NCBI GenBank assembly: GCA_035689165.1 | Contig: DASSLZ010000254.1 | Span: 1-24,606, forward strand | DNA: 24,606 bases | Direction: 5' to 3' | From: DASQJL01 sp035689165 | GTDB taxonomy: Bacteria; Eisenbacteria; RBG-16-71-46; SZUA-252 | Shown here: positions 1 to 6,985 of the stretch, piece after piece | How positions within the stretch are numbered: position 1 is the first letter of the stretch | Layout: each line of letters begins with the position of its first letter | Made by a program: the position numbers and the translations under genes | Notes under the pieces: model-generated | Databases searched by the model: none | What the model was told of the DNA's origin: nothing | Seen by the model: only the letters and a program-made list of their open reading frames with translations

Positions 1-304
1 GACGCGCGACGCCGGCGCGGCGCGAGCCCGCGGCGCCGGCGAGCAGCGAGACCGCACCGAGCCCGGCACACGCGGCGAGCGCGTGCATGCGCAGGGCCGC
101 GGGCACGGGCGCGGCCCAGCCGGCCGCGTGTCCGGCGGCAAGCAGCATCCAGGCGAGCGCGGAAGCGGGAAGACGGAACGAAGCGAGCGGGCGCACGTGC
201 GCCTCCGGCGCGGGGCGGTGGAGCGACGCGCGGAGGAGGTCGCGCGATGTCGAGAGCGGCGCCAACCACGAGGCGCCGCGGCGTTCGGGAGCGGCGCGAA
301 CCAC
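1..304 (-). CDS. Hypothetical membrane protein, N-terminal part (cut by window edge)
   Basis: An open frame with strongly G/C-ending codons runs on the minus strand from a GTG at 304 to the window edge, about 101 codons. The first ~50 residues are polar and Arg-rich. Two hydrophobic stretches follow, at about residues 50-65 and 72-88, rich in Ala, Leu and Gly and separated by a short loop, with an Arg-rich end typical of a cytoplasmic loop. The gene starts 16 bp after the stop of the PP2C/PEGA gene, so it is probably cotranscribed with it. The ribosome-binding site is weak (an AGGAAG about 13 nt upstream), so the start is uncertain. I recognise no family. The plus-strand frame here is also open, as is common at this GC content, so the call rests on codon bias, membrane pattern and operon position. 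Confidence 0.4.
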   Translation of the reverse strand, partial: MVRAAPERRGASWLAPLSTSRDLLRASLHRPAPEAHVRPLASFRLPASALAWMLLAAGHAAGWAAPVPAALRMHALAACAGLGAVSLLAGAAGSRRAGVAR

Positions 305-320
305 GGCGCCGCGGTTCTTC

Positions 321-2558
321 CTAGGGGCGGACGGGGAGGGTGACGATCTCCGTGAAGAGCTCGCGTCCGTCGGTGCCGGACGCCTTGCAGTAGATACGGA
401 CGCGGTGCTCGCCGTTCTGCGCCACTTCGGTCGGCACGACCCCGGCGAACACGCGTTCGCCGCTGTCGAGCTTGGTCATGCGCTTCGCCTGGAAGGCTCC
501 CTCGGGGGAAGCGGCGTAGAGCCAGACCTCGACCGAGGGATCCCAAGCATCCTCGGGGATCGTCACGGTAACGGGGAGCGGATTGGATAGCGAGATGCCT
601 TCCGGCGGCGCCAGCTGGAGCGGCTGCTCGGAGCGGGCGCCGAACTCCGCGGTGACGTAGTGATCGCCACCCGCCTTCACGTCGATCACGGTGACCTGGG
701 CGGGAAAGTTGCGCCGGACGACCCGCACGCTGTGATTGCCCGGCTTGAGCGAGACGGAGAGCGGCGTCACGCCACGCACCACGCCGTCGACCCAGACGGG
801 ATCACCCTTCCCCGACTCGAACCCGGCGTCGGTGAGAAGGGCCGAGCGGATGGTGAGCTTTCCGGTCGTGGGCACGGGGCCCGCGCTTCCGATCACCTCC
901 ACGGGCGCGTCGCGCAGAACATCGATCTCCTGCGTCGAGCCGGTCGCGCCGGGGCCGCCGAAGCGCACCAGGTGGCGCCCCACGGGCACGCGGTCCAGGC
1001 GGAGCGGTGTCGTTCCCGCGAACGATCCGTCGAGATAGACGTCCAGCGTGCGCGCCGGATCGGAGGCGCGGAGCGCCATGGTTCCGTAGATCGCGGGATG
1101 GACGGCGAGCCGCTCGCCCCCGGTCACCCGAACCGTGTCGCGCCACGTGCCGGCGGGGCCCCAGTCGAGCTCGACGCGATGCGCGCCCGTCTCCAGCTCC
1201 ACGCCGACGAGCGGCGTCTTCCCGTCGAGCCAATCGCCGTCCACGCGCACCGCGGCTCCGGGAGGGTCGGAGAAGAAGTCGACGATCCCCTTCGCGGCCA
1301 CGACGGGCGGAAGCGGCGCGCTCTTGTCGTGTCGGCCGGTGAGGCCCGGAAGGATGGCGCGCACGAGGAGTGCTATGGCGATGATCGCGAGCGCTCCACC
1401 GACCCAGAGCGCGATCGGCTCGTACCAGGGAGGCGCGTCGTCGATCTGCGCGAGCCGGCGCGGCGGCGGAGGCGCGGCGTTTGCCGCTTCGACCGATTCG
1501 GCCTCGATCGTCCCCGCTTCGAGACCTTCCACGGCAGGGATGGCCACGGCAGCGTCATCCTCCACCACCGGCGCCGAGCGCAGCGCGCCCGGAACGCCCG
1601 ATGGCGCGAGCTCGTCGGAGATGGCGTCGGGGTCGAGCAGGAATTTCGGCGCGCCAAGGCGCTCTTCCTCATCGTCCTCGATCGAAGGCGCGACGGGTGG
1701 CTCCGGTGCCGCGGCGCCCGCGCGCTCGGGCGCGGATGCCGTCGTCTCCTCGACGGGAGCGCCGGCGTCGACCAGGGCGCTTTCGGGGATCAGGGGCGTG
1801 ATCTCGAGCAGCGTGGGCTCGCCCGCCTTCGCCTCAGGCGCCGCCTCGGCCGCGGTCGGGGCGCGCCAGAGCGATTCCGCTCGCGCCGGAAGCGACGCCG
1901 CGTCCTCTTCACCTTCCAGGACGCGGACGGTGAAGCGGCCGCGGTCGCTCGATCCCTCGACGCCCGCCCGGAGCAGCTCGGCGCCGTCGCGCGCGGAGGC
2001 GAGGTCCCGGGCCAGGGCGGCCAGCTCCCCTTCGCGCAGCTGTCGCGTGGAGGCCACATAGAGGTCCCCGGGCCGCGGGCGCAGCGGAACCACGTCCAGG
2101 CGCACCTGCTGCTCGGAACCGAGGGCGCCCCGGGGCGGGACGAGTCCCGGGGCGTCTCCGGGGCGCTCCAGGCGCGACAGGAGGCCGTCCCGGAAGCGGA
2201 AACAGGCGCAATCCCCCGCCGAGACCACGAAGCCGTCCCCGGCGTGGAAGACGGCGGCCAGGACCGACACCCAAGGGCGGTCCCGGGCCGGGCGGCGGAC
2301 CAATTCAGCGTGGATCGACCGGAGGGCGGTGATGATGCGCCCCAGGGGGGTCTCCGAGGGGTCGGATCCAGCCACCAGGGCCACGGATAGCTTCTCTTTG
2401 ACCCAGATGGTTGGGTCAACGACATCAGTCAGGGAGGCGGCCCCCCGGGCCACCAGGGCGAAGCCCCGGTCCAGATCGAGGTGGGCCAGAGCCCCTTCGT
2501 GGTCAGGGCTCCGCACCAGTCCCGCGACTCGAAGCTGGGTGCCGAGTTCCGCGTTCAT
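321..2558 (-). CDS. PP2C-like domain / transmembrane / triple PEGA-repeat protein
   Basis: A 745-residue protein. Residues 1-215 resemble a PP2C (PPM) Ser/Thr phosphatase fold, including a GDCACFRFRDG segment (115-125) that matches the family's GDSRxYxxRDG motif. Residues 235-375 are an acidic, Pro/Ala-rich linker. One transmembrane helix spans about 381-404. Three PEGA-type beta domains follow at about 423-487, 492-557 and 565-638, recognisable from VDGxxxGxTPL signatures (for example DGSFAGTTPL at 510-519 and DGVVRGVTPL at 591-600). A further beta-rich segment runs to the C-terminus. By the positive-inside pattern the PP2C part is cytoplasmic and the PEGA part periplasmic, probably contacting the cell wall or surface. 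The PP2C metal-binding motifs look degenerate: the usual VADGMGG is VARGAAS, so it may be a pseudophosphatase. I chose the ATG at 2558 over an in-frame TTG at 2597 because that TTG lies inside the -35 hexamer of the likely promoter. Confidence 0.75.
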   Translation of the reverse strand: MNAELGTQLRVAGLVRSPDHEGALAHLDLDRGFALVARGAASLTDVVDPTIWVKEKLSVALVAGSDPSETPLGRIITALRSIHAELVRRPARDRPWVSVLAAVFHAGDGFVVSAGDCACFRFRDGLLSRLERPGDAPGLVPPRGALGSEQQVRLDVVPLRPRPGDLYVASTRQLREGELAALARDLASARDGAELLRAGVEGSSDRGRFTVRVLEGEEDAASLPARAESLWRAPTAAEAAPEAKAGEPTLLEITPLIPESALVDAGAPVEETTASAPERAGAAAPEPPVAPSIEDDEEERLGAPKFLLDPDAISDELAPSGVPGALRSAPVVEDDAAVAIPAVEGLEAGTIEAESVEAANAAPPPPRRLAQIDDAPPWYEPIALWVGGALAIIAIALLVRAILPGLTGRHDKSAPLPPVVAAKGIVDFFSDPPGAAVRVDGDWLDGKTPLVGVELETGAHRVELDWGPAGTWRDTVRVTGGERLAVHPAIYGTMALRASDPARTLDVYLDGSFAGTTPLRLDRVPVGRHLVRFGGPGATGSTQEIDVLRDAPVEVIGSAGPVPTTGKLTIRSALLTDAGFESGKGDPVWVDGVVRGVTPLSVSLKPGNHSVRVVRRNFPAQVTVIDVKAGGDHYVTAEFGARSEQPLQLAPPEGISLSNPLPVTVTIPEDAWDPSVEVWLYAASPEGAFQAKRMTKLDSGERVFAGVVPTEVAQNGEHRVRIYCKASGTDGRELFTEIVTLPVRP

Positions 2559-2567
2559 CGAATCCGC

Positions 2568-2597
2568 ACAATAGGGGCGGCATCCGAACAAAGTCAA
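2568..2597 (-). promoter_or_regulatory. Sigma70-like promoter for the PP2C/PEGA gene
   Basis: On the minus strand, TTGACT (-35, 2592-2597) is followed by an 18-bp spacer and TATTGT (-10, 2568-2573). Transcription would begin at about 2561, only about 3 nt before the ATG at 2558. No Shine-Dalgarno sequence precedes that ATG, so the mRNA is probably leaderless or nearly so. Confidence 0.55.
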
Positions 2598-2616
2598 TGA
2601 TGGGCTTGTCCCATTG

Positions 2617-2633
2617 CTGGCACGTCAGTTGCA
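2617..2633 (+). promoter_or_regulatory. Sigma54 (RpoN) -24/-12 promoter for the lytic transglycosylase
   Basis: On the plus strand, C-TGGCACG-N4-TTGCA matches the sigma54 consensus YTGGCACG-N4-TTGCW at every defined position. The invariant GG is at 2619-2620 and the invariant GC at 2631-2632, with correct spacing. The expected start of transcription is about 2644. That gives a leader of about 208 nt before the TTG start at 2852. The element is intergenic and points at the only plus-strand gene of the window. Sigma54 promoters need an AAA+ enhancer-binding activator; none is encoded here. Confidence 0.7.
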
Positions 2634-2851
2634 GTGTTCCAACTCAGGCAAGGACCACCGCCAAAACCAAGAGGATTCGGGCTGGAAAACGGCACGACCG
2701 GGCAGACGCGACTTGCGTTCTGCACGGGGAGCGGCTAACGTGTCGAGGTTCCTGCCGGCACTAAATCGAACCCTCGGATGTTTGTTGACCAACGATCGGA
2801 CCGCTCGACCAACGTGGCCTCGAGTCCGGTCGCACCCTACGGGAGGCCCCG

Positions 2852-4327
2852 TTGATTCGATTTCGATCGAGTCGGTCGTTCCTCGCGGCAATCGCCTTCG
2901 TCGCCCTGATCGCGGCGTATCCGGTCGCGCCCGCCTTCGCCGGGCTCGCCAGCCCTGACGCCCCGAGCTGGGCCACGGCCCGTGCCGACGCCTCGGACGG
3001 CCCCCGGGTCGACGACGCCAAGATCGCCGCTTCCGACCCCCTCGACGTCGTCCGCGACCGGGCTGCCGCCGCCCAGGACGCCGTGAACTCCAGCCTCCCG
3101 GCCGAGGCGCTCGCCCTCGTCGAATCCTCCCTCCGCGACCTGAACGCGATCGTCCCCGCCCCCCAGGGCGCCGAGGCGCTGCGCGACCAGCTCGAGGGGA
3201 CGCGCAAGCGCGCGCAGGAGCAGCTCGACAAGGCCAAGGAAGTGGTGAAGCAGGAGGACGCGAAGGACGGCAAGCCCGCCGCCGACGCCCCCGCCGCAGC
3301 CGTCGCGAAGGATCCCCACAAGCTGAATCCGGTCGTCCCGGAGACGAACGAGCGGGTCGAGAAGTGGATGACCTACTACACCGGCCGCGGCCGTGACGTC
3401 TTCCAGAAGTGGCTCTCGCGCTCCGGCAACTACATGGACCTCCTCACGCAGAACCTGCGCGCCGAGGGCGTCCCCGAGGAGCTCGCGAACCTCGTCTTCG
3501 TCGAGAGCGGCTTCAACATGCACGCCCGCTCCGTGGCGCGCGCCGTGGGTCCCTGGCAGTTCATCCGCGGCACCGCGAAGCTCTTCGGCCTGGAGATCAC
3601 GCCCTACGTCGACGAGCGGCGCGACCCCGAACTGGCGACGCGCGCGGCCGCGAAGTACCTGCGCCGCCTCTACGAGATGTTCGACGGCTCCTGGCCGCTG
3701 GCGCTGGCCGCCTACAACAGCGGCGAGGGGACGGTGCTCCGCGCGATCAAGCGCCAGAAGACGAACGATTTCTGGTCGCTCAACCTGCCGCGCGAGACGC
3801 GCGAGTACGTGCCGCAGTTCATGGCCGCCATGGAGATCGCCTCCGATCCCGAGCGCTACGGCTTCACGGTGCCCGAGAATTCGCCCTGGAGCGTCGACGC
3901 GATCACCGTGCGCGGGCCGATCGACCTGCAGCTCCTCTCCAAGGTCACGGAAGTCCCGCTCGATGAGCTGGAGCGCCTGAACCCGGCGTTCGTCCGCCAC
4001 CGCTCCCCCGCCGACAAGGAGGGGACGATGGTCCGCGTGCCGCACGGGAGCGGCGACCAGGTCCAGCAGATCGTGGACACGAAGTACCACCCGCGGCCGC
4101 TCACGCGCGCCGAGATCCGCTCCGCGGCGCGCGCGCACCGGCTGGAGCTGAAGCACTCGAAGCGGTACCGCTACCGCCGCTCCGGAAACCTGCACGTGGT
4201 CCGCCGCGGCGAGACGCTGTCGCGCATCGCTTCGCGCTACGGCACCAGCACCACCCGGCTCGCGAGCCTGAACGGCATGCCGCGCAACGCGCGGATCCAC
4301 GCCGGGCAGCGCATCCGCGTCCGCTGA
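2852..4327 (+). CDS. Secreted lytic transglycosylase with C-terminal LysM (MltD-like)
   Basis: A 491-residue peptidoglycan lytic transglycosylase that would cleave the MurNAc-GlcNAc bond with formation of 1,6-anhydroMurNAc in the periplasm. Residues 1-30 are a signal peptide with a good AxA-type site. A charged helical region (60-135) and a short Ala-rich linker follow. The SLT domain spans about 195-300, with the catalytic Glu218 in VFVESGFN, then GPWQFI and the substrate-groove LAAYNSGEG. A LysM peptidoglycan-binding domain occupies about 445-491 (HVVRRGETLSRIASRYG). The domain order is that of MltD, but there is no lipobox cysteine. The start is a TTG with GGGAGG 5 nt upstream. It is the only plus-strand gene here, monocistronic, driven by the sigma54 element at 2617 and convergent with glgC. 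Role inferred: wall remodelling under sigma54 control, perhaps tied to appendage or envelope assembly. Confidence 0.88.
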   Translation: MIRFRSSRSFLAAIAFVALIAAYPVAPAFAGLASPDAPSWATARADASDGPRVDDAKIAASDPLDVVRDRAAAAQDAVNSSLPAEALALVESSLRDLNAIVPAPQGAEALRDQLEGTRKRAQEQLDKAKEVVKQEDAKDGKPAADAPAAAVAKDPHKLNPVVPETNERVEKWMTYYTGRGRDVFQKWLSRSGNYMDLLTQNLRAEGVPEELANLVFVESGFNMHARSVARAVGPWQFIRGTAKLFGLEITPYVDERRDPELATRAAAKYLRRLYEMFDGSWPLALAAYNSGEGTVLRAIKRQKTNDFWSLNLPRETREYVPQFMAAMEIASDPERYGFTVPENSPWSVDAITVRGPIDLQLLSKVTEVPLDELERLNPAFVRHRSPADKEGTMVRVPHGSGDQVQQIVDTKYHPRPLTRAEIRSAARAHRLELKHSKRYRYRRSGNLHVVRRGETLSRIASRYGTSTTRLASLNGMPRNARIHAGQRIRVR

Positions 4328-4366
4328 CCTTCCCCGTACCGGAATCGAGGGTGATTCGCGCCTGAG

Positions 4367-5665
4367 TTAGGCGCCTGATGCCGCGTGCGCCGGGACGCCG
4401 CCCGGCCGCTCCAGCGCTTCTCCCGAGGGAACGTCGCCTCCCGGAAAATCCTCCTCGGTCACGTCCGGGGCGATCCGCGCGTTCCGGCCGATCGCGACCC
4501 CTTCGGGGACCCGCGCGTGCTTCCCCACGATCGTGATGCCCGAGGAGAGGTGCTCCGGACAGACGCGATTGGGCGGAGCGACGTCGCCGCGCCCGACCAC
4601 GGCTCCCCTTCCCACGTGGACGCGCTTGTCGAGGATGGCGCGATCCAGCACGGCGCGCGGCCCGATCCAGGAATCTCCCATCACGATCGAATCGCGCACG
4701 ACGGCCCCCTCCTCCACGACAACGCCGGGAAAGAGGATGGAGCGCTCGACCGTGCCGTTCACGATCGTCCCGTGCGTCACGATGGAGGCGCGCACCTGCG
4801 CGCGGGGTCCGAGCCGCGCTGGCGGATTCTCGGTGCTCGGCGTGAAGATCGGCCAGCGCGGGTCCTCGAGCGGAAACGCGGGCTCGGGCGAGAGCAGGTC
4901 GAGGTTGGCCTGGTAATAAGAATCCAGCGTGCCGATGTCCTGCCAGTAGCCCGGCACGGGATAGGCGAGGACCCGGCCGCGCTCGACCAGGGCGGGAAGG
5001 ATGTCCTTGCCGAAGTCGTGCGCGCTGGTCCGGCCGGCGTCCTTCTCCAGCGCCTCGCGCAGCACGCCGCAGTGGAAGACGTAGACCCCCATCGAGATCT
5101 TTCCCGACGGGGGATCCTTGGGCTTCTCGAGAAAGCCGGTGATCCATCCGGCTCCGTCGACGCGAACGACGCCGAAGGCGGAGGCCTGCTCGCGCGGCAC
5201 CTCGAACGTGGCGACCGTCGCCTCGGCGCCGCGGGCGAGATGCGCCTCGACGAGGGGGCGATAGTCCATGCGATAGACATGGTCGCCGGAGAGGACCAGG
5301 AGATGCTCCGCGCCGCGCTCCTCGACCTCCAGCCAGTTCTGCCAGACCGCGTCGGCGGTACCCCGGTACCAGTCGTTCTCGCGCCAGCCCTGGAAGGGCT
5401 GCAGGAGCTCGACCCCGCCGCGCTTGCGGTCGAGATCCCACGGCCGGCCCGTCGCGATGTGGTCGCGCAGGGAGAGCGGGCGATACTGCGTGAGGATTCC
5501 GATGTCGAAGATCCCGGAGTTCACCGCGTTGGAGAGGGTGAAGTCGATGATCCGGTACTTGCCGCCGAACGGCACCGCGGGCTTCGCGCGCTTCTCGGAG
5601 AGGAGGCAGAGCCGGCTCCCCAGGCCTCCCGCGAGGATCATGGCGTAGGTGACGGCCGCGGTCAC
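4367..5665 (-). CDS. glgC: Glucose-1-phosphate adenylyltransferase (ADP-glucose pyrophosphorylase)
   Basis: A 432-residue GlgC that would make ADP-glucose from ATP and glucose-1-phosphate, the committed step of bacterial glycogen synthesis. The nucleotidyltransferase motif GGLGSRL (13-19), the KRAKPAVPFGGKYRIIDF segment (25-42), the catalytic Asp134 in SGDHVYRMDY and the sugar-phosphate motif FLEKP are all intact. The C-terminal third is a left-handed beta-helix (hexapeptide repeats such as GTIVNGTVERSILFPG). The GTG start at 5665 overlaps the TGA of the upstream paralogue in GTGA and has GGGAGG 5 nt upstream, so the two are translationally coupled. A 6-bp stem at 4358-4374 covers the stop codon and may help termination between this gene and the convergent transglycosylase, but it lacks a T-run. 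The activity call is secure; the allosteric effector cannot be read from the sequence. Confidence 0.95.
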   Translation of the reverse strand: MTAAVTYAMILAGGLGSRLCLLSEKRAKPAVPFGGKYRIIDFTLSNAVNSGIFDIGILTQYRPLSLRDHIATGRPWDLDRKRGGVELLQPFQGWRENDWYRGTADAVWQNWLEVEERGAEHLLVLSGDHVYRMDYRPLVEAHLARGAEATVATFEVPREQASAFGVVRVDGAGWITGFLEKPKDPPSGKISMGVYVFHCGVLREALEKDAGRTSAHDFGKDILPALVERGRVLAYPVPGYWQDIGTLDSYYQANLDLLSPEPAFPLEDPRWPIFTPSTENPPARLGPRAQVRASIVTHGTIVNGTVERSILFPGVVVEEGAVVRDSIVMGDSWIGPRAVLDRAILDKRVHVGRGAVVGRGDVAPPNRVCPEHLSSGITIVGKHARVPEGVAIGRNARIAPDVTEEDFPGGDVPSGEALERPGGVPAHAASGA

Positions 5666-6930
5666 GCGCGCCTCCCGCCGCGCGCGCGGACCACCGAGCC
5701 GGCGCCCAGCTCGCGCGCCGGGAAATCGGACTCCCGCGCCCCGATGTCCACGAGCGTGTTCGCGCCGATGCGCCCGCCGGCGGGGACCTCGGCGCCCTTG
5801 CCGATCAGGGCGAGGCCCGCCGCGAGATCCTCGGGGTAGTCCCGGTTGGGCGGTCCTTCGCCGCCGCCCACCGAAGCGCCCTCGCCGATCCGCACCCCCT
5901 TGTCCACGATGGCGCGCGTCACACGCGCCCCTCCGAGCACGCGCGCGTCGTGCATCACGATCGAGTCCTCCACGACGGCCCCCGCAGCCACGTGCACGCC
6001 CGGAAAGAGGATCGAGCGGCGCACGGTCCCCTCGATCCTGCAGCCGTGCGCCATGAGGCACCCCGCCGGATCGCCGTCCCCGGCCACGATGGCGGGCGCG
6101 CGGTCCTCGCTCGGCGTGAAGATCAGCCAGTCGGGGTCGTGGAGGTTCAGCGCCGGGTAGGGCGCCAGGAGCTCCATGCTCGCCTCGTAATAGGCGTCGA
6201 TGGAGGCGATCTGGCGCCAGTAGCCGTCGAAGGGATGCGCGTAGACCGGCTGTCCCTCGGCGAGCATCGGCTCGACGACGTCGCGCATCAGGTCGGGGCC
6301 GACGTCGGGGCGGTCGAGGCGCGCGCGCAGCTCGCGCGCGCGAAAGAGGAAGACGGAGGAGGAAACGGGTGCGCCCACGTCCGCCGCGCGGTCGGGGATG
6401 GCCGTCACGCGGCCCCCCGGCTCCGACAGCACGGGCCGGCGCCACTCGCCGGCGCCGCTCGGCGCCGGCACGGTCACGATCGTGAGCGCGGCACCCCGCT
6501 GCTCGTGCCGGTCGAGGATCGGCCCGAAGTTGATCTTCGCGACGAGATCGCCGGAGAGGACCAGGATGTGGCGCGCCTGGGCGTCTTCGATGACGTTGCG
6601 GTTCTGCACGAGCGCGTCGGCGGTGCCGCGGTACCAGTTGGTCCCCCGCTGCCGCGCGTAGGCGGGCAGGAGGCGCACGCCGCCGTCGCGCCGGTCGAGA
6701 TCCCACGCGCGGCCGATGCCGATGTGGCCATGGAGGGAGAGCGGCGCGTACTGCGTGAGCACGCCGATGCGGTAGAGCCCCGAGTGGACGCAGTTGGAGA
6801 GGGCGAAGTCGATCACGCGGTACTTCCCGCCGTAGGGGAGCGCGGAGGCGGTCCGGAGGCGGCCCAGCGCGTGCAGCCGGTCGCTGCGCGCGCCCGCGAG
6901 GATCAGGACGAGGATGGGAGGGTTCACCAC
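5662..6930 (-). CDS. glgD: GlgD-like non-catalytic ADP-glucose pyrophosphorylase paralogue
   Basis: A 422-residue paralogue of the downstream GlgC that aligns without gaps over the first ~135 residues. It retains the fold (GGKYRVIDFALSN, NWYRGTADAL, the C-terminal beta-helix with SILFPGVHV) but has lost catalytic and nucleotide-binding residues. GGLG is GARS (13-16), both lysines of KRAKP are gone (positions 25 and 28 are Leu and Ala), catalytic Asp134 is Asn134 (KINF), and the EKP motif after the central domain is absent. In Firmicutes GlgD is a non-catalytic regulatory subunit that forms a heterotetramer with GlgC, and the same partnership is inferred here. The GTG start at 6930 has GGAGG 7 nt upstream (a second GTG follows at 6927). 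The gene lies 55 nt after the PorV-like gene. The alternative, a sugar nucleotidyltransferase with another substrate, is unlikely given the missing base and lysines. Confidence 0.8.
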   Translation of the reverse strand: MVNPPILVLILAGARSDRLHALGRLRTASALPYGGKYRVIDFALSNCVHSGLYRIGVLTQYAPLSLHGHIGIGRAWDLDRRDGGVRLLPAYARQRGTNWYRGTADALVQNRNVIEDAQARHILVLSGDLVAKINFGPILDRHEQRGAALTIVTVPAPSGAGEWRRPVLSEPGGRVTAIPDRAADVGAPVSSSVFLFRARELRARLDRPDVGPDLMRDVVEPMLAEGQPVYAHPFDGYWRQIASIDAYYEASMELLAPYPALNLHDPDWLIFTPSEDRAPAIVAGDGDPAGCLMAHGCRIEGTVRRSILFPGVHVAAGAVVEDSIVMHDARVLGGARVTRAIVDKGVRIGEGASVGGGEGPPNRDYPEDLAAGLALIGKGAEVPAGGRIGANTLVDIGARESDFPARELGAGSVVRARGGRRA

Positions 6931-6985
6931 GTCGCGACCTCCGGGGTTCCAGAGAGAGCCCGGGCGTCAACCCCCGGCGCGGCCG

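Noticed and set aside
87..590. Long plus-strand open frame at the left edge
   Set aside because: It runs antisense into the well-supported PP2C/PEGA gene; open antisense frames are expected at this GC content.
2837..4300. 487-codon minus-strand open frame opposite the lytic transglycosylase
   Set aside because: Exact shadow of the transglycosylase; its translation is low-complexity Arg/Ala/Val without domains, whereas the plus strand encodes clear SLT and LysM domains.
4328..4380. Bidirectional terminator between the transglycosylase and glgC
   Set aside because: Only a 6-bp stem (4358-4374) with no T-run on either side; too weak to list as a terminator.
6448..6469. 9-bp perfect inverted repeat with a 4-nt loop inside the GlgD-like gene
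   Set aside because: It encodes ordinary residues in frame and is made only of GGCGCC-type words, which are common here; no regulatory position.
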